Counted from the first letter of the stretch, positions 1-8,973 are shown. The stretch is 64,000 nucleotides of DNA from Chryseobacterium binzhouense (GCF_007474545.1 NZ_VKOG01000002.1:310001-374000); one strand, 5' to 3'. Notes: a model not told the origin generated them from the letters alone. A program made the numbers and translations.

Positions 1-1
1 T

Positions 2-115
2 TCAAATGCTTTTTTACAAGCCAATTTTGAGCAACCTGAACAATCAACATTAGAATACGATAATTGCGAAGACTGTAAATATTTGCCCGAAATAGGCTAC
101 ATTCACTATTTATAA
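2..115 (+). CDS. C-terminal end of an unidentified protein (5' end outside window)
   Basis: An open frame runs in from the left edge and stops with TAA at 113-115, giving a 37-residue tail that contains C-E-D-C and ends I-H-Y-L. I do not recognise the family. The Cys pair would suit a metal-related protein, but that is only a guess from context. An element shared with other genes of the region begins seven bases after the stop, so the next gene starts a new transcription unit. Confidence 0.45.
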   Translation, partial: SNAFLQANFEQPEQSTLEYDNCEDCKYLPEIGYIHYL

Positions 116-121
116 GACAGT

Positions 122-160
122 AACCAGTAAATCTCGTAAATCTATCAAAGAATATTACAA
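122..160 (+). promoter_or_regulatory. Direct-repeat regulatory element, site 1
   Basis: One of seven copies of a 39-bp element. The first half reads AACCAGTAAATCTCGTAA and the second, 21 bp further on, TATCAAAGAATATTACAA. A -7-like box TACTTTTA begins at 183, which is 61 bp after the element start. The other functional copies show the same distance. It lies upstream of the Fur-family gene. Confidence 0.7.
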
Positions 161-228
161 GATGGAATAAAATCGACTTCTATACTTTTACATTGGATTT
201 ATTAGCTCATTTAATCCATAAAAGCAAG

Positions 229-678
229 ATGAAAAGTTTAGAAGAAAGGTTAGAAAAAAGAAGTATAAAACCAACATCAGTTAGATTATTAATTTTTCAG
301 ACAATGTCTGAATTTAAAAAAGCATTTAGCCTGACCGATTTGGAAACGGAACTAGAGACGGTAAATAAATCTACTATTTTTAGGACCTTGACCCTTTTTC
401 ATGACAACTTACTCATTCATACGATCGATGATGGTTCCGGCTCAATGAAATATTCAATTTGTAGTGATTCATGTATGTGCAATGTAGGTGACCTACATGT
501 ACATTTCAACTGTAACCGCTGTAAGAATACTTTTTGTCTTGAAAGTATTGCTATTCCACCGATTCAGCTGCCAGATAGTTTTTTATTGGAAAGTATAAAT
601 TTTGTAATGAAGGGAATGTGTAATGAGTGTTCGAGATTTTTTAAGAAACAAATAACTCCAAATAAAACCGCATTTTAA
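229..678 (+). CDS. Fur-family metal-responsive transcriptional regulator
   Basis: A 149-residue protein with an N-terminal winged helix-turn-helix (about 10-80, containing S-T-I-F-R-T-L) and a C-terminal metal-binding part. The latter carries the Fur-family pattern H-V-H-F-N-C-x-x-C around residue 100 and a second C-x-x-C near 135. I chose the ATG at 229 because the frame upstream opens only with TTG at 193, inside the predicted promoter. As a family member it should be a dimeric DNA-binding sensor of a divalent metal, but the metal (Zn, Fe or Mn) cannot be read from the sequence. It is first in the efflux region, has the direct-repeat element in its promoter and is followed by its own terminator. 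The 19-bp palindrome before the RND pump is a plausible target. Confidence 0.85.
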   Translation: MKSLEERLEKRSIKPTSVRLLIFQTMSEFKKAFSLTDLETELETVNKSTIFRTLTLFHDNLLIHTIDDGSGSMKYSICSDSCMCNVGDLHVHFNCNRCKNTFCLESIAIPPIQLPDSFLLESINFVMKGMCNECSRFFKKQITPNKTAF

Positions 679-680
679 AA

Positions 681-708
681 AACAGCCATATGTAAATATG
701 GCTGTTTT
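681..708 (+). terminator. Rho-independent terminator after the Fur-family gene
   Basis: AACAGCCATAT (681-691) and ATATGGCTGTT (696-706) form an 11-bp stem with a 4-base loop, followed by T residues. Confidence 0.8.
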
Positions 709-711
709 GCA

Positions 712-748
712 TTTGCAACCAGGTTCCCAAATACTACAGCTAATTTTG
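712..748 (+). promoter_or_regulatory. AACCAGGTT operator/promoter, copy 1
   Basis: TTTGCAACCAGGTTCCCAAA starts at 712 and holds the 9-bp dyad AACCAGGTT. A textbook -7 box TAATTTTG lies at 741-748. The same block with identical 29-bp start-to-start spacing occurs at 9009-9045 before the Zn/Cd ATPase. The dyad lies between TTTG and the -7 box across a longer than usual spacer (25 bp), as in MerR-type promoters. The regulator is unknown. Confidence 0.65.
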
Positions 749-773
749 TTGTGTAAAAATTCATAATATAGAT

Positions 774-1181
774 ATGGAAAATAGATATAATAATAACTCG
801 AAAATAAAATCAGGTTACGTAGATAACCCAGATTTTGAGGTAAAAAAAATTGAATGTGTAGTTTCTGAAAAAGAAACAATGTATACCTATACATCAATAC
901 TTCAATCTATGTCATCACACCCTATAGCAAGAGCTATTTTTAAAGTGTTGCCATCTGTACAATTATCAGACTATAGAATTGAAAAAGTTGAAGAAATACA
1001 AGGAGGAATTAAAGGTTTTATTGATAATCATGAAGTAATTATTGGAAATCTTGAATTGATGAAATGTTACGATTTTTATTATGATGAAAGCTTGAATCAT
1101 ATCAATGAAAAGGTGATTCTTGTAATGATAGATGATAGATATACAGGCTGCTTTATAATGAAAGAGGTGTTAAATGACTAA
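774..1181 (+). CDS. Free-standing P1B-type ATPase nucleotide-binding (N) domain
   Basis: A 135-residue protein that matches only the ATP-binding N domain of heavy-metal P-type ATPases. It has the diagnostic S-S-H-P-I-A-R-A-I segment near residue 45 and the G-G-I-K-G-F...I-I-G-N segment near 75-90. The catalytic DKTGT is absent (the N-terminus reads S-K-I-K-S-G-Y), there are no membrane helices, and the chain stops where the N domain would return to the P domain. It therefore cannot transport by itself. The frame is clean, with an ATG, a stop and its own promoter of the same design as the full ATPase gene at 9108. It could be a decoy, a regulator or a nucleotide sensor, or a neatly trimmed remnant of a duplicated ATPase gene. 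Confidence 0.7.
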   Translation: MENRYNNNSKIKSGYVDNPDFEVKKIECVVSEKETMYTYTSILQSMSSHPIARAIFKVLPSVQLSDYRIEKVEEIQGGIKGFIDNHEVIIGNLELMKCYDFYYDESLNHINEKVILVMIDDRYTGCFIMKEVLND

Positions 1182-1257
1182 ATTTATTTTAAATAAATTG
1201 CTAATTACATAATCTTTTATAGATTTCATTCATGAGAAAAATAACTTATTTGTTAAG

Positions 1258-1287
1258 TTGAGTGCTATTATATTTTTTGTAAGTTTG
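1258..1287 (+). promoter_or_regulatory. Flavobacterial promoter for the Cys-rich protein gene
   Basis: TTG at 1258-1260 and TAAGTTTG at 1280-1287, separated by 19 bp, match the Bacteroidota -33/-7 consensus. This argues against a coding start at 1258 and for the GTG at 1339. Confidence 0.65.
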
Positions 1288-1338
1288 TACCGACTTATTG
1301 GATGGATTATCAATCAATTAAAGTTTAAAATTAGAGAG

Positions 1339-1680
1339 GTGAAAATATTTGTATTTATATTCAGTGTTTATATGTTAGGGATGTCAATACTTCCCTGCAC
1401 AGACGCTTTGTATGAATGTACAGCAAATAACAACCAGTTAGTAGAAATTGGACTATCACATGAAGATAATCATAAAACGGAACACAAAGATTTTTGTAGT
1501 CCTTTTTGTTCTTGCCAATGTTGTGGAACCATTACTGTAGCTATTTCGGATTTCAACATAACCGAAGTAGTATCCCCAAAACTTAAATTGAACGCTAAAC
1601 AAAAGGTTTCTCTTAGAAATGTAAATCTCTATTCCCAATACTCCGGGAGCATATGGCAACCGCCAAAGATTAATGTTTAA
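1339..1680 (+). CDS. Small Cys-rich exported protein, DUF6660-like
   Basis: A 113-residue protein with an N-terminal hydrophobic segment (K-I-F-V-F-I-F-S-V-Y), then a proline-cysteine pair and a cluster C-S-P-F-C-S-C-Q-C-C in mid-chain. This pattern fits my memory of DUF6660, small Bacteroidota proteins beside metal efflux or TonB genes. The name comes from memory, not a search. I chose the GTG at 1339 because it follows a purine-rich AGAGAGG and because the frame upstream overlaps a good promoter. The Cys cluster could bind copper or another soft metal in the envelope. It precedes the RND pump gene in the same orientation. Confidence 0.6.
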   Translation: MKIFVFIFSVYMLGMSILPCTDALYECTANNNQLVEIGLSHEDNHKTEHKDFCSPFCSCQCCGTITVAISDFNITEVVSPKLKLNAKQKVSLRNVNLYSQYSGSIWQPPKINV

Positions 1681-1753
1681 AAAGTAATTACTAGTCTTTT
1701 CTCTTGCGCTTGTGAAGAATATTTCTTCGTGTGCGTCAGTAAAAATTATTGTA

Positions 1754-1772
1754 CTATCATTTTAAATGATAG
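1754..1772 (+). promoter_or_regulatory. 19-bp palindromic operator upstream of the RND pump gene
   Basis: CTATCATTT-T-AAATGATAG is a perfect 9-1-9 inverted repeat, the size of a Fur-type box. It lies directly before a -7-like TATACTTT at 1781-1788, and the coding start follows at 1810. A partial half of the direct-repeat element (TCAGTAAAAATTAT) sits at 1736-1749 but at the wrong spacing. The nearby Fur-family protein is the obvious candidate regulator, by inference. Confidence 0.6.
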
Positions 1773-1809
1773 AAATCGTATATACTTTAAATATTAATAC
1801 TAATCAAAA

Positions 1810-4800
1810 ATGTTAGATAACATAATTAAATTCAGTATCAAGAATAAGCTCATTATTGGAGTAATGACTTTGCTGCTGATAATATGGGGCGTATGGAGTG
1901 CTACAAAACTTCCTATAGATGCCCAGCCTGATATTACAAATAATCAGGTACAAGTTATAACTCTATGTCCTACTCTAGCGGGGCAGGAAGTTGAACAATT
2001 AGTTACATTTCCAGTAGAGCAAAGTATTGTCAATCTTCCTGATGTGGAAGAGATACGAAGTATTTCCCGTTTTGGACTTTCAGTCGTTACCGTTGTTTTT
2101 AAGGATGAAGTAGACATCTACTTTGCTAGACAACTGGTTAATGAGAAATTGAAAGAAGCTGAGGAGCAAATTCCTGAGGGTGTAGGCACACCGGAACTAT
2201 CCCCTGTTAGCACTGGCTTAGGTGAAGTGTATCAGTATATACTACATCCTAAAAAAGGTAGCGAAGACAAATATACCGCTATGGATCTGAGAACAATGCA
2301 AGATTGGATTGTTGCTCGTCAACTATATGGAACACCAGGAATTGCTGAAATCAATAGCTTTGGAGGGCTGCTGAAGCAGTATGAAGTTTCTGTCAATCCA
2401 GATCGTTTAAGAGCTATGGATGTGAGTATTTCCGAAATATTTTCTGCATTGGAAACTAATAACCAAAATACAGGAGGTGCATATATTGACAAGAAACCCA
2501 ATGCATATTTTATTAGAGGTGTAGGTTTGGTAAACACACTTGAAGATGTAGGGAATATTGTTGTAAAGAATATTTCAGGAGTTCCTATACTGGTAAAAGA
2601 TGTAGCAGAAGTACGTTTTGGTAATGCCATTCGTTACGGTGCGCTCACCTACAACGGAGAGGTAGATGCTGTGGGAGGAATCGTCATGATGCTCAAAGGA
2701 GAAAACAGTGCCAAAGTGGTAGAACGTATTAAGGAGAAAATTCCGACAATACAACAATCTCTACCAGACGATATCGTTATCGAACCTTATCTCGACAGAA
2801 CAGACCTTGTTGGACGTGCCATAGATACGGTTGAGAAAAATCTTATAGAGGGAGCTTTAATTGTAATTTTTGTCTTAATTCTGTTTCTAGGTAATTTAAG
2901 AGCTGGTTTAATTGTCGCTTCTGCTATTCCTTTGTCAATGCTATTTGCATTAGGTATGATGAGATTGTTTGGAGTGAGTGCCAATCTGATGAGTTTAGGA
3001 GCTATAGACTTTGGTTTGATTGTGGATGGTTCTTTGATTGTAGTGGAAGCAACAATGCATCATCTAGGGCTTAGAAAATCAAATAAGAGACTTACACAGG
3101 GAGAAATGGATGAAGAAGTGTTCGATTCTGCAAGAAAAATACGTACAAGTGCGGCTTTCGGAGAAATCATCATTCTTATTGTATACATCCCAATATTAAC
3201 ATTAGTAGGGATCGAAGGAAAAATGTTTACACCAATGGCTCAAACAGTCAGTTTTGCAATTATTGGAGCTTTAATTCTTTCATTCACCTATATCCCTATG
3301 ATGAGTGCACTGTTCTTGTCAAAGAAACCTATCACAAAAAAGAACCTGTCAGATAAAATGATGGATTTCTTAAACAAAGTGTATCAGCCCCTTTTAGAAA
3401 AAGCTATTAGATTAAAATATGTAGTGATAGGATCAGCGGTAGGTTTATTTGCAATCAGCTTATTCTTATTTTCCCGAATGGGTGGTGAATTCTTACCGAA
3501 ACTAGGTGAAGGAGATTTTGCAATGCATTGTATTCTACCTCAAGGGACTTCTTTAAGTCAAAGTTTGGAGACATCTATGCAAGCGTCTCGAATTCTGAAA
3601 GAATTTGACGAAGTTAAAATGGTGGTAGGAAAAACAGGTGCCGGTGAGATACCTACTGATCCGATGCCTCCGGAGGCTACAGATTTAATGGTCATTCTTA
3701 AGCCACAAAAAGAATGGAAAGAAAAAAAATCTTATGATGAGCTTTCAAACGAAATGATGGAAAAACTAGAAAGTATCCCAGGGGTTTTCTTTGAAGCTAA
3801 TCAGCCTATTCAGATGAGATTCAATGAATTAATGACGGGGATTCGTCAGGATGTGGCAGTGAAAATTTTTGGAGAAAATCTGGATTCTCTATTGGTGTAT
3901 GCTAATAAAGTTAATACTATAGTACAGACAATTCCGGGAGCGACTGCGCCACAAGTAGAAAGAGTGGATGGACTCCCTCAAATCAACATTGATTATGATC
4001 GGGCGAGAATTGCCAACTATGGTTTAAAAATTCAAGATATTAATGACATTGTGAGTACTGCCTTTGCAGGAAAAGCAGCAGGTGTAGTATATGAAAATGA
4101 GCGAAAATTCGATCTGGTAGTTCGTCTGGACAATGAGCACAGAACCTCTATAGAAGATGTAAGTAATCTATTCATACCAACGCCTAGTGGAGAACAAATT
4201 CCGCTTTCTCAAGTAGCTGATGTCAACTATAAATTAGGTCCAGCACAAATAAGCCGTGAAGACGGAAAACGTCGTATATATGTTGGCTTTAACGTTCAGG
4301 GAAGAGATGTTGCAAGTGTGGTGAAAGATATTCAAGACAAACTCGCTCAAGAAGTGAAACTTCCGAGCGGCTACTATGTAACGTATGGTGGTCAATTTGA
4401 AAATTTACAAAAAGCAAGCGATCGTTTACTCATCGCAGTGCCGATCTCACTTCTTCTAATATTTGTACTTCTTTACTTTACATTCCGTTCACTTAAAGAA
4501 GCGGCACTTGTATATGCTGCAATACCTATGAGTGCCATAGGTGGAGTATTTGCATTGTTGTTGAGAGATATGCCATTTAGTATTTCAGCCGGAGTTGGTT
4601 TTATTGCTTTGTTCGGTGTGGCGGTACTAAACGGAATCGTACTTATAGCAACATTCAATAGGTTAGAAAAAGAAGGTTGGGATGACATAGTTGCACGGGT
4701 AATTGAAGGAACCAAAACAAGGTTACGTCCTGTTCTAATGACGGCATCTGTTGCCAGTTTAGGTTTTCTTCCTATGGCTTTAAGTACCAGTGCGGGAGCT

Positions 4801-6165
4801 GAAGTACAAAAACCTCTTGCTACCGTAGTAATTGGCGGGCTGATTTCAGCTACAGCATTAACACTCTTTGTTCTTCCGCTACTGTATTTGGTATTTATGA
4901 AAACAAATAAAGCAATGAATAATAATAAAATTAAATCGATAACTCCAATAATATTATTGGGCATATTTTTAGGTCTCTCACAAAATATTCAAGCACAAGA
5001 TATTTCCGCAGATAAAGCTGTCCGAATTGCATTAGAAAATAATTCAGGAATTAAATCTAAAGATTTAGACGTAAGGGCAGCTGAAAGTCTGAAACGAACA
5101 GCTTATGAATTACCGAAAACCGAACTAAATATTCAATACGGAAATAACGAAGGATTTGAATATAATGATGGAGTTATGATTTCTCAAAACATTCCTTTTC
5201 CCACACTATTTGGAGCAAAAAAGGATCTTATTAAAGAAGAAATTAAAAGCAAAGAATGGGCAAAGGCTCTTTCAGAAAATGAATTAAAGAAGCAAGTACG
5301 TACCTATTATTATCAGTTGGAGTATCTTGAAAATAATGCTAAAAAACTTCAATACCTTGATAGCATTTATCTTGATTTTATAAGAGTAGCTAACTTGCGA
5401 TATAAGACTGGTGATATTGGTAAAATTGATGTAAGTACAGCAAACACTAAACGAGGTGAAATCAACCTTCTTGCTCAACAAAATGAGGTATTAAGAAAAA
5501 ATGCATACCTGAATTTAAAAAATCTAATGCAGATTGAGGAGGATTTCACCATCGAAAAAGCACTAGAATATAAGCCTGTATTTATAAGTGACATAATAGA
5601 TAATGATGCTGTTAGGAATCATCCAAGTATTCAATCTCTGTATCAAGAAGCACTTGTTGCTGAAAAAAGTAAAAAGGTAGAAAGAGCGAATGGATTGCCA
5701 GACTTTACTTTAGGTTACAGCAATATCTCATTGATTGGTGAACATAGCAAAAATGGTGTAGAAAAGTTTTATGGAAGAGGTCAAAGATTTGGATTTGTCG
5801 ATGTAGGAATTTCTATTCCAATTTTTACAACCACAAGATCAAGGGTTCGTTCGTTGGAAATTCAAAAAGAATCTGCAGAAATGAATGCGCAATGGCAGGA
5901 AAATGTTTTGAAAACAGAAATGAAAAATGCCATGACTCAATATGAGCAAAATGTGAGTCAGTTTAATTATTTTATTGAACAGGCAATTCCGAATGCAGAA
6001 GAAATTATAAATGCTTCACGTTTGGGATATAGCACAGGAGACCTTTCTTATGTAGAATATCTGTATGCCGTTCAAACAGCTACTGATACCTATTTAAACT
6101 ATCTTAAAAGTATACAGCAAATAAATGAATCTGTGATTGTTATCTATTCATTAACAAATAAATAA
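1810..6165 (+). CDS. czcA: CzcA/CusA-type heavy-metal RND pump fused to a TolC-like outer-membrane channel
   Basis: A 1451-residue fusion. Residues 1 to about 1032 are a complete HME-RND inner-membrane pump, and residues about 1036-1451 are an outer-membrane efflux protein with the paired helical repeats of TolC. The transmembrane-4 motif reads G-A-I-D-F-G-L-I-V-D-G near 397-407 with a Glu at 413. This D-F-G...D-G...E form is, from memory, typical of CzcA-like divalent-cation pumps rather than the Cu/Ag pump CusA. The junction contains a signal-peptide-like hydrophobic stretch ending Q-A-Q, so cleavage could free the channel. Such fusions are well known in Bacteroidota. The adaptor gene starts 5 bp downstream, so the whole tripartite system is one operon. 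Expected substrates are Co, Zn or Cd. Confidence 0.9.
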   Translation: MLDNIIKFSIKNKLIIGVMTLLLIIWGVWSATKLPIDAQPDITNNQVQVITLCPTLAGQEVEQLVTFPVEQSIVNLPDVEEIRSISRFGLSVVTVVFKDEVDIYFARQLVNEKLKEAEEQIPEGVGTPELSPVSTGLGEVYQYILHPKKGSEDKYTAMDLRTMQDWIVARQLYGTPGIAEINSFGGLLKQYEVSVNPDRLRAMDVSISEIFSALETNNQNTGGAYIDKKPNAYFIRGVGLVNTLEDVGNIVVKNISGVPILVKDVAEVRFGNAIRYGALTYNGEVDAVGGIVMMLKGENSAKVVERIKEKIPTIQQSLPDDIVIEPYLDRTDLVGRAIDTVEKNLIEGALIVIFVLILFLGNLRAGLIVASAIPLSMLFALGMMRLFGVSANLMSLGAIDFGLIVDGSLIVVEATMHHLGLRKSNKRLTQGEMDEEVFDSARKIRTSAAFGEIIILIVYIPILTLVGIEGKMFTPMAQTVSFAIIGALILSFTYIPMMSALFLSKKPITKKNLSDKMMDFLNKVYQPLLEKAIRLKYVVIGSAVGLFAISLFLFSRMGGEFLPKLGEGDFAMHCILPQGTSLSQSLETSMQASRILKEFDEVKMVVGKTGAGEIPTDPMPPEATDLMVILKPQKEWKEKKSYDELSNEMMEKLESIPGVFFEANQPIQMRFNELMTGIRQDVAVKIFGENLDSLLVYANKVNTIVQTIPGATAPQVERVDGLPQINIDYDRARIANYGLKIQDINDIVSTAFAGKAAGVVYENERKFDLVVRLDNEHRTSIEDVSNLFIPTPSGEQIPLSQVADVNYKLGPAQISREDGKRRIYVGFNVQGRDVASVVKDIQDKLAQEVKLPSGYYVTYGGQFENLQKASDRLLIAVPISLLLIFVLLYFTFRSLKEAALVYAAIPMSAIGGVFALLLRDMPFSISAGVGFIALFGVAVLNGIVLIATFNRLEKEGWDDIVARVIEGTKTRLRPVLMTASVASLGFLPMALSTSAGAEVQKPLATVVIGGLISATALTLFVLPLLYLVFMKTNKAMNNNKIKSITPIILLGIFLGLSQNIQAQDISADKAVRIALENNSGIKSKDLDVRAAESLKRTAYELPKTELNIQYGNNEGFEYNDGVMISQNIPFPTLFGAKKDLIKEEIKSKEWAKALSENELKKQVRTYYYQLEYLENNAKKLQYLDSIYLDFIRVANLRYKTGDIGKIDVSTANTKRGEINLLAQQNEVLRKNAYLNLKNLMQIEEDFTIEKALEYKPVFISDIIDNDAVRNHPSIQSLYQEALVAEKSKKVERANGLPDFTLGYSNISLIGEHSKNGVEKFYGRGQRFGFVDVGISIPIFTTTRSRVRSLEIQKESAEMNAQWQENVLKTEMKNAMTQYEQNVSQFNYFIEQAIPNAEEIINASRLGYSTGDLSYVEYLYAVQTATDTYLNYLKSIQQINESVIVIYSLTNK

Positions 6166-6170
6166 ACAAA

Positions 6171-7499
6171 ATGAAAGTCAATATAATAAAAGTAACATCG
6201 GTGTTAAGTATTATTCTAGCATCCTTATTTTTGATATCATGTGGAGGTAAAGAGCATAAAGAAGGAGATGGACATGACCACTCTACTTCCCAAGAATCAT
6301 CAAAAGAAAGTCACTCAGAAGAGGCTGAAAATATAGCAACGTTAACTGAAGACCAGATAAAGACGGCAGGAATTGAATTAGGAAGTATTGAGCAAAAGTC
6401 TCTAACGGCATCTTTAAAAGCCATCGGTAAACTTCGGGTTCCGAATAAGAGCAAAGCTAATGCAACTTCCTTGTTTGGTGGAGTTATTAAAACCTTAACT
6501 GTTGAACTTGGTGATTATGTAAGAAAAGGTCAGGTGATTGCAACTATCTCTAACCCTCAGTTTGTTCAGTTACAAGAAGAATACTCTTCCATCCAAAGCA
6601 GAATAACGTTTGCAGAACAAGAGTTAGAGCGTCAGAGAGAGTTGAACGAAGGAAATGCAGGAGCTAAAAAGAACTTACAAAATGCTACTGCAGAATTAAG
6701 TACTCTAAAAGCTAGAAAAGCTTCATTACAGCAACAAATTCAGATGATGGGAATTAACCCCAACAATATTGCTAATAATAATTTTCGTTCAAGTCTAACG
6801 GTAACAAGTCCAATTGATGGTACCATCAGTGATGTATTTGCAAAAATTGGAAGTTATGTGGACGTTTCCTCGCCTATTGTTGAAATTATTAATAATAGCT
6901 CTATTCATTTAGATTTACAGGTTTTTGAAAAAGATCTTCCATTAATCAAGGTAGGACAGAAAATTAACTTCACTATTACTAATAATCCGCAAAAAAGCTA
7001 TGCCGCTAAAGTAACTACTATAGGATCATCTTTTAGTGGAGAAAGTAAATCAATTGCTGTTCATAGTGAAATTATTGGAGACAAATCAGGTTTAATAGAT
7101 GGAATGAATATCACTGGGCTCGTAAGTCTTGATGATGTGTTGACTTCTGCTGTTCCAAATGAGGCAATTGTGGAAGCGGATGGTAAATACTACATATTTA
7201 TTAAGACAGATAAGGAACCGGAAGAACATAATGAGGGAGGTCATGACGATCATGGTCATGGTCATGATGAAGGAGAAGCAACACATGGGCATAAAAATGA
7301 AAAAGAAGCTTCTGAGCATGCTACCCAAGCAGCACAGAAATTGAATTTTGAAAAAATTGAAGTAGCAAAGGGTACTTCAAACATGGGATATACAGCTATT
7401 ACTCCGGTTAAAGAGATTCCACAAAATGCTCAGATTGTAACTAAAGGTGCTTTTTTTATTAATGCTAAGCTTAGTAATACAGGTGGTCATAGCCATTAA
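6171..7499 (+). CDS. czcB: Efflux RND periplasmic adaptor lipoprotein, CzcB-like
   Basis: A 442-residue membrane-fusion protein. The signal ends in a lipobox (L-I-S-C, Cys24), followed by a His-rich stretch, a biotinyl-lipoyl-like domain (about 90-120), a helical hairpin (about 130-190) and beta-barrel domains. A second His/Asp/Glu-rich insert (about 345-375) has repeated G-H and D-H pairs, which suits Zn, Co or Cd binding. It should link the inner-membrane pump to the channel. It lies 5 bp after the pump gene and 18 bp before the next gene, and so is in the same operon. Confidence 0.9.
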   Translation: MKVNIIKVTSVLSIILASLFLISCGGKEHKEGDGHDHSTSQESSKESHSEEAENIATLTEDQIKTAGIELGSIEQKSLTASLKAIGKLRVPNKSKANATSLFGGVIKTLTVELGDYVRKGQVIATISNPQFVQLQEEYSSIQSRITFAEQELERQRELNEGNAGAKKNLQNATAELSTLKARKASLQQQIQMMGINPNNIANNNFRSSLTVTSPIDGTISDVFAKIGSYVDVSSPIVEIINNSSIHLDLQVFEKDLPLIKVGQKINFTITNNPQKSYAAKVTTIGSSFSGESKSIAVHSEIIGDKSGLIDGMNITGLVSLDDVLTSAVPNEAIVEADGKYYIFIKTDKEPEEHNEGGHDDHGHGHDEGEATHGHKNEKEASEHATQAAQKLNFEKIEVAKGTSNMGYTAITPVKEIPQNAQIVTKGAFFINAKLSNTGGHSH

Positions 7500-7517
7500 C
7501 ATAATTTAAAAAAAATC

Positions 7518-8921
7518 ATGAAAAATAATTTTGATGTAATCATTATCGGATCTGGACCAGGTGGCTATGTAACCGCAATCCGTTGTGCTCAATTAGGCTT
7601 AAAAACAGCTATTATCGAAAAATATGCAGTACTTGGAGGAACTTGTCTAAATGTAGGATGTATTCCTTCAAAAGCAATGTTAGACAGTTCTGAGCGGTAC
7701 CATGAAATCAAGGATAACGTAAATGTTCATGGGATCTCTGTTGATAATTTGCAAGTTGATTTGGAAAAAATGATTGCCAGAAAAGCAGATGTTGTTTCTA
7801 AAATAAACGGCGGTGTAAGTTATCTGATGAAGAAGAATAAGGTTGAAGTATTTCAGGCAACGGGATCTTTTGTGGATAAAAACACCATTCTTCTGAAATC
7901 CGAAAACGAAGAAAAAACAATTACCGGTAAAAATATCATTATAGCGACGGGCTCTAAGCCCGCTTCGCTTCCGGGAATTGACATTGATAAAAAAAGAATC
8001 ATCAGTTCTACCGAAGCGTTGGTTTTAAAAGAAATTCCGAAACATCTTATCGTAGTTGGTGGTGGTGTAATCGGAATGGAATTAGGTTCGGTTTACGCAA
8101 GATTAGGAAGCAAAGTAACCGTACTTGAATATACAGGAGGAATACTTCCGAGTATGGACAAAAAAATGGGAGTCGAACTTCAAAAATCTTTAAAAAAGAA
8201 TTTAGGTTTTGAATTTTTGCTAAATCATAAAGTTACCGGAGCAACCAATAATGGTGATAATGTAACCGTTACTGCCGAAGATAAAAACGGTAATACCGTA
8301 GCAATTGAAGGGGATTATTGTCTAATGGCAATAGGTAGAAAACCTTATACAACAGGTTTAGGTTTGGAAAATGTTGGAGTTGAATTGACTCCACGCGGAC
8401 AGGTTGCCACCGATAGCAATCTTGAAACCAATGTAAAAGGAATCTATGCCATCGGTGATGTTGTTGTAGGACCTATGCTTGCTCACAAAGCGTCTGAAGA
8501 AGGTGTTTATGTGGCAGAAATCATCGCTGGGCAAAAACCTCACATTGATTATAATTTAATTCCTGGAATTGTTTATACCAGTCCTGAAGTTTCAAGTGTA
8601 GGGAAAACCGAAGAAGAGCTGAAAACTGAAGGGAAAAATTACAAAGTAGGACAATTTCCTTTTTCTGCATCAGGAAGAGCTATCACAAGTGGTAAAACAG
8701 AGGGTATTGCAAAAGTCTTGACAGATGCGGAAACGGATGAAATTTTAGGTTTTCACATTATTGGTGAAAGAGCCTCTGATTTAATAGGTGAACCGACTGT
8801 AGCAATGGCATTCAGAGCTTCAGCAGAAGATATTGCACGCATTTCGCACGGGCATCCAACGTATTATGAAAACTTGCGTGAAGCTTGCCTTGATGTTGAT
8901 AAGATAGCTATTCATATTTAA
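7518..8921 (+). CDS. lpdA: Dihydrolipoyl dehydrogenase-like flavoprotein (copy 1)
   Basis: A 467-residue class I pyridine nucleotide-disulfide oxidoreductase: FAD motif G-S-G-P-G-G at 11-16, redox disulfide Cys43/Cys48 in G-T-C-L-N-V-G-C, a second nucleotide motif V-G-G-G-V-I-G near 180 and a C-terminal H-P-T-Y-Y-E active-site segment. The family oxidises dihydrolipoamide with NAD+ as E3 of 2-oxo-acid dehydrogenases. No E1 or E2 gene is nearby. The gene starts only 18 bp after the efflux adaptor, so it is probably co-transcribed with the pump. A role in thiol repair under metal stress is inference. A second copy lies at 13374. Confidence 0.88.
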   Translation: MKNNFDVIIIGSGPGGYVTAIRCAQLGLKTAIIEKYAVLGGTCLNVGCIPSKAMLDSSERYHEIKDNVNVHGISVDNLQVDLEKMIARKADVVSKINGGVSYLMKKNKVEVFQATGSFVDKNTILLKSENEEKTITGKNIIIATGSKPASLPGIDIDKKRIISSTEALVLKEIPKHLIVVGGGVIGMELGSVYARLGSKVTVLEYTGGILPSMDKKMGVELQKSLKKNLGFEFLLNHKVTGATNNGDNVTVTAEDKNGNTVAIEGDYCLMAIGRKPYTTGLGLENVGVELTPRGQVATDSNLETNVKGIYAIGDVVVGPMLAHKASEEGVYVAEIIAGQKPHIDYNLIPGIVYTSPEVSSVGKTEEELKTEGKNYKVGQFPFSASGRAITSGKTEGIAKVLTDAETDEILGFHIIGERASDLIGEPTVAMAFRASAEDIARISHGHPTYYENLREACLDVDKIAIHI

Positions 8922-8931
8922 ATGAAAATTT

Positions 8932-8973
8932 TACAAGCCTTAATGTTTTTTTAGTAGCAAATTAAGGCTTGTA
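8932..8973 (+). terminator. Terminator of the czc-lpd operon
   Basis: TACAAGCCTTAAT (8932-8944) pairs with ATTAAGGCTTGTA (8961-8973), a 13-bp stem with a 16-base loop. A T-rich stretch follows. Confidence 0.65.

Noticed and set aside
1233-1262. Nine-codon ATG frame before the Cys-rich protein gene
   Set aside because: Too short and overlaps the promoter.
1692-1734. Imperfect hairpin after the Cys-rich protein gene
   Set aside because: Several G-T pairs and no T tract; not called as a terminator.
1734-1772. Eighth copy of the direct-repeat element before the RND pump
   Set aside because: Only the first half matches well and the -7 box is about 47-49 bp away, not 60-61. Kept as a note in the palindrome entry.
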